A stretch of DNA of 28,612 nucleotides from an uncultured Bacteroidia bacterium (GTDB lineage: Bacteria; Bacteroidota; Bacteroidia; Bacteroidales; CAJPTX01): assembly GCA_947252645.1 (NCBI GenBank), contig CAMXWF010000020.1, positions 1-28,612 of the forward strand, written 5' to 3'. Below, piece by piece: positions 23,305 through 28,612 of the stretch. The notes under the pieces are model-generated. The model was not told the DNA's origin and did not search any database. It was given only the letters and a program-made list of their open reading frames with translations. The position numbers and the translations under genes were made by a program. The first letter of the stretch is position 1. Every line of letters begins with the position of its first letter.

Positions 23305-24651
23305 ATGAGAGTATACACCTTGCGCCCCCAGCTGCTATTGCTGTCGTTGCTTGCAGCCATGCTTTTGGCCGGATGCGCCGATAAGCGACCACCCATGCTA
23401 CGGCTGGGATTAAAAAATAACTACGCAGTCGCACGCCTCAAGCCCCTTGAGTTGAGCAGCGGCGTGGAGGGTTCTGCCTACGAGTGGACCCTGCTGCGCT
23501 ACAGGGCTACCAAGCATGATGAGTGGCAGCAAAAGGATCTACTCCTTTCCAAGAATAGGGATCTCCGATTTATTGCCCCCACCACGGGTATCTACGAGCT
23601 GCAGTTTAAGCTCTACGAGACGGGCAATTCTATCATCCATCGCTTCACCGTGCTGGTGGAACATGAGCTCCTGGCCTACAACCCCTTTGCGGTCCACGTC
23701 TTGGACTACAAGCCAGCCCCTGCTCCCAAGGTGAATCTGTACCCCAACCTCAAGGATGCAAAGTCCTACCGCCAGGCCTTGCTGGTTTGTGGACGGAAAT
23801 TGGTGGGCAACGCAGAGTCGAGGCTCACGCTCGGCGGCTTTGCGGGAAGTATCGATGTGGCCTTCGACCACGCCGTACTCAACACGCCGGGTAAGTACGA
23901 CTTCGAAATCCTGCGAAAGCCAGAGTCAGGGGTATTAGACGACCCAGCCTGGGACTATCCCATCGGGGTGGCCGTGGCCTACGACGCCAACGGAAACGGC
24001 CTGAAAGACGATAATGAACCATGGTACTACCTAGCCTCGACTAATTGCCCCAACCCCAAGGAGCATGAGGTGTCGGTGGTCTATAGCAATAACGAGGGCA
24101 AACCACAGTATCAGTCCCTTGCCCCTGGCTCTCCAGAGGTCGCCAAGCTGGGCTACGATGCCTATGCCGTAGTAGCCTGGACGGCGCAATGGAAGGAGGC
24201 GGGAGCTGAAAAAACGCTCCAGGGCTACGTACCCTCGGTAGGGGGCAACAGCTACATGGCCCCCACATGGCCTCGCAAGAGCGACTGGCAGCTAGCCAAG
24301 TACGTCTCCCCGCGCTTCTACACGCAGGCTAAGCTCGACTGGGAGGAGGATGCCTCAGCTACACCGCCGCTAAAAGGGATAGGTAAGGTGCTGGATTTAC
24401 CCACCAAGGTGGTTTACAATGCCAAGCCCGAGAAAGAAGACGCCGTACAGCCTTGCCGCTACGACATCGACTGGGCAGTGGATGCCAACGGACAAAAGGT
24501 TAGCCTGCCCGCCATCCACTTCGTCAGGATTTTTAACCCCGTCCTGATACCCGATGCCGTAGTGAAGGGTAGGAACTACCAGATGGCTAGCGGCGAAGGC
24601 ACCCTGGTGCAGCCCGACATTAGCGGAGTGCGCGATTTGAGCATGCGCTAG
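23305..24651 (+). CDS. Putative surface lipoprotein of unknown family
   Basis: I do not recognise a named family for this 448-residue protein. A signal peptide ends in LLAGC (lipidated Cys near 24). A beta-rich N-terminal region has PKD/Ig-like character (about 40-130, SAYEWTLLRYRA then TTGIYELQFKLYETG). A loop DANGNGLKDDNE at about 227-238 resembles a calcium-binding EF-hand or dockerin loop. The last 200 residues contain many Trp/Tyr/Pro and few known motifs. It starts 5 bases after the propeller gene and is followed by a substrate-binding protein. This suggests a surface-exposed accessory of the uptake complex, by analogy with extra lipoproteins in Bacteroides cobalamin loci. Confidence 0.8.
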   Translation: MRVYTLRPQLLLLSLLAAMLLAGCADKRPPMLRLGLKNNYAVARLKPLELSSGVEGSAYEWTLLRYRATKHDEWQQKDLLLSKNRDLRFIAPTTGIYELQFKLYETGNSIIHRFTVLVEHELLAYNPFAVHVLDYKPAPAPKVNLYPNLKDAKSYRQALLVCGRKLVGNAESRLTLGGFAGSIDVAFDHAVLNTPGKYDFEILRKPESGVLDDPAWDYPIGVAVAYDANGNGLKDDNEPWYYLASTNCPNPKEHEVSVVYSNNEGKPQYQSLAPGSPEVAKLGYDAYAVVAWTAQWKEAGAEKTLQGYVPSVGGNSYMAPTWPRKSDWQLAKYVSPRFYTQAKLDWEEDASATPPLKGIGKVLDLPTKVVYNAKPEKEDAVQPCRYDIDWAVDANGQKVSLPAIHFVRIFNPVLIPDAVVKGRNYQMASGEGTLVQPDISGVRDLSMR

Positions 24652-24707
24652 ACCTGTTGCACCGGCCAAGCGTAATGACCTTGGCGCTATCTAGGGAGAG
24701 GCGAATC

Positions 24708-25844
24708 ATGGAGCGTATGCGGGCTTTTTTGCTGGCGTGTAGTGCTGCCCTGTTGCTGCTGCTGGGGGCATGCGGACGTAGTGCCACTCTCGCCCCAGAG
24801 GCTCACCGCGCGCAGGGCTTTCGCTTCGTGCCAGATACGCTGGCCGACGGGGGGCGCTCGGTGGAGCTGCTCGACCGCCGCCTCCAGGGCGCAGATAGCG
24901 TAGCCATCCGCTACCGGGTGGGGGGCAACAACCTAGTCAGCGACACACTGATAGCGTTCGCCCACCCATTCAGGCGCGCCATTTGCCTATCGACTACCCA
25001 CGTGGCCTTCCTCCAGGCACTCGGGCTGGTCGATAGGGTAGTGGGCGTAAGTACTCCCCGCTATGTGACCAATCACGCAGTACGCCAAGCCGTGGCTGAG
25101 GGGCGCATAGTCGACGTGGGCACCGACATGGATCTAAACTATGAGGCCATTGTGGCCCAGCAGCCTGACGTTTGCTTTGCCTTCGCCACCAGTGGGCCTA
25201 AGCCTCCCTTTGTGGCCCGGCTTCAAGGCCTGGGCATCCCCGTGGTGATGGTGGGGGAGTACCTAGAGGAACACCCCTTGGCCCGCACCGAGTGGCTCCG
25301 TGTGTTCGGCTACCTGGCTGGAGTGGGCGATAGAGCAGATGCGCTCTACGACAGCGTTGCCCACCGATACGACTCCGTGGCCTCCTCCGTCTCTCCTTCC
25401 AACGTGCGCCCTCACGTACTCATCAATGCCCCCTGGAAAGAAATGTGGTACATGCCAGGGGCTAACAGCTACATGAGTCGCTTAGTCCGCGATGCCGGGG
25501 GCGAGGTGCTGGGGAATGACTTCCAAGACGGCGAGTCGCACCCCGTCAACCTGGAGGTGGCCTTGGCCTACGGTCTAAAGGCTGACTATTGGCTCAATCC
25601 AGGTATGGCTCTCGATCTCCAAACGTTGCTCAACGACAACCCCTTCTATGCCCAGTTCCCCGCAGTGCAGTCGGATAGGGTGTGGAATAATAACCTCCAG
25701 CTCTCGCCCGAGGGGGGCAATGGCTTCTACGAGCAGGGGGTACTCCAGCCCGACATCGTGCTGGACGACTTGGTGGCCATTCTACACCCTGAGTATGCGC
25801 AGCATCACGTGTTCACCTATTACCGTCACTTAGCTAAGCCCTAG
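24708..25844 (+). CDS. ABC-type substrate-binding lipoprotein (BtuF/FepB-like)
   Basis: This 378-residue periplasmic binding protein of the cobalamin/siderophore/haem class would deliver the imported ligand to an ABC permease. The signal MRAFLLACSAALLLLLGAC ends in a lipobox. The ligand-binding domain shows ICLSTTHVAFLQALGLVDRVVGVS, VDVGTDMDLNYEAIVAQQPDVCF and LQGLGIPVVMVGEYLEEHPLARTEWLRVFGYL. The second lobe has GANSYMSRLVRDAGGEVLGND and a final LQPDIVLDDLVAILHPE, the family's closing helix. An in-frame TTG at 24657 and ATG at 24675 lie upstream. I chose ATG 24708 because it is preceded by GGGAGAGG at 6 bases and puts the signal peptide at the N-terminus. No permease or ATPase gene of this class follows; the next gene is tmk. 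Confidence 0.88.
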   Translation: MERMRAFLLACSAALLLLLGACGRSATLAPEAHRAQGFRFVPDTLADGGRSVELLDRRLQGADSVAIRYRVGGNNLVSDTLIAFAHPFRRAICLSTTHVAFLQALGLVDRVVGVSTPRYVTNHAVRQAVAEGRIVDVGTDMDLNYEAIVAQQPDVCFAFATSGPKPPFVARLQGLGIPVVMVGEYLEEHPLARTEWLRVFGYLAGVGDRADALYDSVAHRYDSVASSVSPSNVRPHVLINAPWKEMWYMPGANSYMSRLVRDAGGEVLGNDFQDGESHPVNLEVALAYGLKADYWLNPGMALDLQTLLNDNPFYAQFPAVQSDRVWNNNLQLSPEGGNGFYEQGVLQPDIVLDDLVAILHPEYAQHHVFTYYRHLAKP

Positions 25845-25855
25845 TAGCTCCAAGC

Positions 25856-26560
25856 ATGCCATTAATCGCAATAGAGGGGCTAGACGGCGCAGGCAAGTCA
25901 ACGCAGATACAGCTCCTGGCCAAGCGGCTCAGGCGTACATTGCCGTCCGAGCAGCAGGATGTACACGTCATTCATTTTCCGCGTCTCCAAGAGTCGCAAG
26001 TAGGCGGGTTGCTGCGTAGCTATTTGTCAGGCCAACTCGTGCTCCCACAGGGTCTGGAGGGCATCAAGCTCCTGGCAATGCTCTTTGCCACCGACAGGGC
26101 TGAGTCTCGCGGGCAGATAGCGCAGTGGCTCGATAGGGGCGAGTGGGTACTGGTAGATCGCTACTACTTCTCCAACCTCGCCTACCAGTGCGCCAAAGTG
26201 CCGCTGACGCAGCGTAAGGAGTTGGCGGATTGGATCTATCGGCTCGAGCGTGAGGTCATGGGGATGCCAATACCCGATGCCGCGCTCTACTTGGATGTGC
26301 CTCTTGAGTTTTGCGAGCACCAAATGGCCCATCGACGGGCGGTGCAGGGCAGCCAGGCCGACATCCATGAGTCCGATAGACTCCTGCTACGACAAGTGCA
26401 GCTGTGCTACGCGGCCATGGCCACGGCCTACAAGCTAGAGCGCATAGAGAGCTTTGGGCATGCCCCCAGCACCGCATGCCCCCCTGCAGCCCTCGACTCC
26501 CCCGAGCAGGTGGCCCATCGGGTCTGGGGTGCCATTGAGAGATTCCTCCATTGCAAATAG
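25856..26560 (+). CDS. tmk: Thymidylate kinase
   Basis: It phosphorylates dTMP to dTDP with ATP, an essential step in dTTP synthesis. The 234-residue protein has P-loop IEGLDGAGKSTQ (about 5-16), the dTMP-site DRYYFSNLAYQ with the conserved Asp-Arg, and a lid-like region ending HMAHRR-type QMAHRRAVQG. It is about 20 residues longer than E. coli Tmk, mainly through a C-terminal stretch with Pro and Ala (CPPAALDSPEQVAHRVW). It is 11 bases after the binding-protein gene and 10 before mlaE, so it may belong to the same transcript although unrelated in function. Confidence 0.93.
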   Translation: MPLIAIEGLDGAGKSTQIQLLAKRLRRTLPSEQQDVHVIHFPRLQESQVGGLLRSYLSGQLVLPQGLEGIKLLAMLFATDRAESRGQIAQWLDRGEWVLVDRYYFSNLAYQCAKVPLTQRKELADWIYRLEREVMGMPIPDAALYLDVPLEFCEHQMAHRRAVQGSQADIHESDRLLLRQVQLCYAAMATAYKLERIESFGHAPSTACPPAALDSPEQVAHRVWGAIERFLHCK

Positions 26561-26570
26561 CAGGGCGCAG

Positions 26571-27329
26571 ATGGGGAAATCGATATTGCTTTCGCCCTTT
26601 GCTATCTTTGGCCGCTACATCCTTTTCTTAGGCCAGGTGTTCCGCAAGCCAGCCAAGTTCTCCATTTTCCTAGAGGACGTGGCCGGCCAGATTTGGACGC
26701 TCACTGTCCGTTCCATCTACATCGTGTCGGTGGTCTCGCTCTTTGTGGGGGCGGCCGTGACCATTGAGATGGCCATAAACCTAGAGCACCCCATGTTGCC
26801 GCCTTTTGTCATCGGTGCGGCTTCCCGCGACGTGATTTTGCTCGAGTTTAGCTCCACCATCATCGCCTTGGTGCTGGCTGGAAAGGTGGGCGGGAGCATT
26901 GCCTCCGAGGTCGGCACCATGCGCATTACAGAGCAGATCGACGCCCTCAACGTCATGGGAATCAATTCGGCCGCCTTTCTCATTCTGCCCAAGGTGGTGG
27001 CCATGGTGTTGACTTTCCCGCTGCTGGCCTCCCTGAGCTCCTTGATAGCCATAGCCGGCGGTGGATTCTGCGTGGTCGCCTCTGGGTTTATCTCTGCGCA
27101 GGACTTCATCGATGGGGTCCGCTCCTTTGCCACTCCCTACTACGTGTGGTACTCCATGCTCAAAATGTCTGTCTTTGCCTTCCTGATAGCCACTATCCCA
27201 TCGTTCTGGGGCTATTACGCCAAGGGCGGATCCCTCGAGGTGGGTCTGGCGAGTACAAGGGGGGTCGTCGACAGTAGCATTGCGCTCCTCCTGGCTAACC
27301 TGCTCCTCACGCGGATGTTCTTGATATGA
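26571..27329 (+). CDS. mlaE: MlaE-family ABC transporter permease
   Basis: Inner-membrane permease of the Mla/MCE lipid-transport ABC system, which moves phospholipids between the membranes and maintains outer-membrane asymmetry. The 252-residue protein has about five or six hydrophobic segments, including IYIVSVVSLFVGAAVTIEMA and FIIALVLAGKVGGS-type IIALVLAGKVGGSIASEVGTMRITEQIDALNVMGI. The latter block (Glu-rich loop after AGK) is the family hallmark. LASTRGVVDSSIALLLANLLLTRMFL ends it. The frame is open from 26454, overlapping tmk, but ATG 26571 lies 10 bases after tmk and begins where MlaE homology starts. It overlaps mlaF by 4 bases (ATGA). Confidence 0.95.
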   Translation: MGKSILLSPFAIFGRYILFLGQVFRKPAKFSIFLEDVAGQIWTLTVRSIYIVSVVSLFVGAAVTIEMAINLEHPMLPPFVIGAASRDVILLEFSSTIIALVLAGKVGGSIASEVGTMRITEQIDALNVMGINSAAFLILPKVVAMVLTFPLLASLSSLIAIAGGGFCVVASGFISAQDFIDGVRSFATPYYVWYSMLKMSVFAFLIATIPSFWGYYAKGGSLEVGLASTRGVVDSSIALLLANLLLTRMFLI

Positions 27330-28078
27330 TTGAAGCGCGTGATATCGTCAAGTCCTTCGACGGTAAACAGGTCCTCAGGGGCATCTCCGCCCGCTTTGAA
27401 CCCGGAAAAACCAACCTAGTCATTGGTAAAAGTGGCTCGGGCAAAACAGTCCTCCTGAAAATCCTCTCCGGGCTCCTACGGCCCGATGCCGGTGCCATTC
27501 TCTTCGAGGGACGCAATGCCCTGCAGATGTCGACCAATACCCGTCGAAAAATGCAACAGCAGGTAGGCATGCTCTTTCAGAACGGGGCCCTCTTTGATGC
27601 CCTGACGGTCCTAGAGAATGTGGCTTTTCCGCTCCGACATTTCAGCAACATGACACCACAGCAGATCCAGCGCAGGGCCCTGGAATGCTTAGACCGCGTA
27701 GAGCTCAGGGACGCGGCGAAGCTGCGCACCTCCGACCTGAGCGGAGGGATGTGTAAGCGGGTGGCGATCGCACGCGCAATTGCCCTCAAGCCACGCTACC
27801 TCTTCTGCGATGAACCAAACTCTGGCCTCGACCCCCAGACGAGCGTCGTGATCGATGCGCTTATCCACGAAATCACCGAGGAGGGGCACATCACCACCAT
27901 CGTGAATACACACGACATGAATTCCGTGCTGGCCATTGGCGATTGGATCTTCTTCCTACACGATGGGCTGCTGGCATGGCAGGGCACCAACGTGGAGGTT
28001 CTGGAAACCGACAACGAGGAACTCAACGACTTCGTGTTTGCCACCCCAATGGCGCGGCGGGTCAAGGCTGCTCAATGA
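27326..28078 (+). CDS. mlaF: MlaF-family ABC transporter ATPase
   Basis: Cytoplasmic ATPase partner of MlaE. The 250-residue protein has Walker A GKSGSGKT (34-41), a Q-loop (VGMLFQNGALFDALTVLENVAFPL, where the LFQxGALFD phrase is typical of MlaF), and signature LSGGMCKRVAIARA. Walker B is YLFCDEPNSGLDP, followed by the switch His in VNTHDMNS. Start overlaps the mlaE stop, indicating stoichiometric coupled translation. It is the last plus-strand gene. The MCE-domain substrate-binding partner (MlaD), which often follows directly, is absent from the 457 bases downstream. Confidence 0.96.
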   Translation: MIEARDIVKSFDGKQVLRGISARFEPGKTNLVIGKSGSGKTVLLKILSGLLRPDAGAILFEGRNALQMSTNTRRKMQQQVGMLFQNGALFDALTVLENVAFPLRHFSNMTPQQIQRRALECLDRVELRDAAKLRTSDLSGGMCKRVAIARAIALKPRYLFCDEPNSGLDPQTSVVIDALIHEITEEGHITTIVNTHDMNSVLAIGDWIFFLHDGLLAWQGTNVEVLETDNEELNDFVFATPMARRVKAAQ

Positions 28079-28092
28079 CTGCCACACATAGA

Positions 28093-28105
28093 GCCCCTCA
28101 GGGGC
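28093..28105 (+). terminator. Short hairpin after mlaF
   Basis: GCCCC-TCA-GGGGC is a perfect 5-bp stem with a 3-base loop, 14 bases after the mlaF stop. No T run follows, so this is a weak terminator candidate. Confidence 0.3.
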
Positions 28106-28377
28106 AAGGTGGAGCGCACTAGGCGCAGTGTCTAGAGAGCAAAGTCCCCACGGGTGGCAGGGATAAGTGGCCCTAGAGTCCCAAAAGAGCTCACGGAGGA
28201 TTAGGCGACAGCGAGTCACCCCGAGTACTCAATGCGGCGGGGAAGACCCATAGAGTGGGGCGAGAAGTCCGTGGCCGTCCATGCGTAGGGGCGGCGCCCA
28301 GGCGTGCGCTGCTGTCCGTGCGCAATCCTCGATTACCCCAGCGCGCCACCGTAGCTAGTAGCTGTTTTTCGGTACAT

Positions 28378-28410
28378 AAAAAAGTTGCCCCCCATGAGTA
28401 GGGGGGCAAC
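28378..28410 (-). terminator. Strong intrinsic terminator for the minus-strand gene at the right edge
   Basis: GTTGCCCCCC (28384-28393) and GGGGGGCAAC (28401-28410) form a perfect 10-bp stem with a 7-base loop. On the minus strand it is followed directly by six T residues (A run at 28378-28383). This is the best-formed terminator in the window. Confidence 0.85.
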
Positions 28411-28535
28411 CGCCATTAGCTCTGCAATCAGCATCCAATAAACCGCACCAGAGGATCAAACCATCTACGTTCTTCTCTCCTTATTCGCTAACTGCTAGCC
28501 ACTGAACGCTGATTACTGCTTACTACAAACCGATT

Positions 28536-28612
28536 TTATTTCACTATCTGGAGCGCCTTCTCGCCATCGCGCGCAGTGACGACCACCACGTAGGTACCGC
28601 TCGCCCAATTGC
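28536..28612 (-). CDS. C-terminal end of a probable type IX secretion substrate (partial)
   Basis: The minus strand at the right edge reads in frame to a TAA stop at 28536-28538. The last residues are GTYVVVVTARDGEKALQIVK, preceded by Asn-Trp-Ala-Ser. A turn with Gly followed by a Tyr-Val-Val-Val strand, a short charged loop and a terminal basic strand ending in Lys is the signature of the last two beta strands of a type A sorting domain. That domain directs outer-membrane export by the type IX system and is then cleaved. Only about 24 codons are visible, so the passenger domain is unknown. The downstream terminator at 28378-28410 in the same orientation supports a real gene end. Confidence 0.7.
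   Translation of the reverse strand, partial: NWASGTYVVVVTARDGEKALQIVK

Larger units (their letters stand above)
28079..28535 (+). other. Convergent intergenic region between mlaF and a minus-strand gene
   Basis: I see no credible gene here. It contains a small hairpin at 28093-28105 after mlaF and a strong minus-strand terminator at 28378-28410. The last part (28411-28535) is noticeably more AT-rich than the rest of the window, as expected for an untranslated 3' region. Confidence 0.6.

Noticed and set aside
28120..28220. Possible RNase P RNA because of a GAGAGCAAAGTCC-like string
   Set aside because: The full GAGGAAAGTCC core and the downstream ACAGAA motif are absent, and no supporting fold was found.
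1..28612. CRISPR array, insertion sequence or prophage
   Set aside because: No regularly spaced direct repeats, transposase, integrase or phage structural genes were found on either strand.

Overview
The window looks like a GC-rich chromosomal segment of a Bacteroidota (Bacteroidales-type) bacterium. Four things support this. Many genes are preceded by the phylum's -7 promoter element TAnnTTTG (TACCTTTG, TATCTTTG, TACCTTCG). The gene order nusB, DUF1573 lipoprotein, yajC, YbbR-like, coaE is typical of the phylum. The succinate dehydrogenase cytochrome b is of the single-subunit b558 type. The right edge carries the C-terminal tail of what looks like a type IX secretion substrate. I see no phage, insertion sequence, CRISPR array or integrase.

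Layout. 1-4849 is on the minus strand: sdhC-sdhA (sdhA runs off the left edge), pepT, and a membrane-anchored coiled-coil protein of unknown function. From 5054 everything up to mlaF is on the plus strand: der (ribosome assembly GTPase); tRNA-His; an operon-like run of nusB, DUF1573 lipoprotein, yajC, YbbR-like, coaE and a TerB/J-domain protein; then sufE, a MIP18-family Fe-S protein and queG; then lysS; then a split transketolase whose halves flank a methylglyoxal-synthase-like gene; a lone family 2 glycosyltransferase; and malate dehydrogenase. At 20088-25844 lies a probable outer-membrane uptake locus: TonB-dependent receptor, YncE/BtuG-like propeller lipoprotein, an unrecognised lipoprotein and a BtuF/FepB-like substrate-binding lipoprotein. 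Then come tmk and the lipid-transport pair mlaE-mlaF. The right edge (28536-28612, minus) holds the end of a convergent gene with its own strong terminator at 28378-28410.

How the genes work together. Most are housekeeping: fumarate/succinate and malate chemistry (sdh, mdh), pentose-phosphate exchange (transketolase), translation (lysS, tRNA-His, queG, der), CoA and dTTP supply (coaE, tmk), Fe-S delivery (sufE, MIP18-like, with queG as a plausible client) and envelope functions (yajC, mlaEF). The least ordinary parts are (1) the methylglyoxal-synthase-like gene between the transketolase halves, which appears to lack the catalytic Asp corresponding to E. coli Asp71, and (2) the receptor/propeller/lipoprotein/binding-protein locus, which has no inner-membrane ABC permease beside it. 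Four intergenic stretches longer than 300 bases carry no convincing gene but do hold several inverted repeats.
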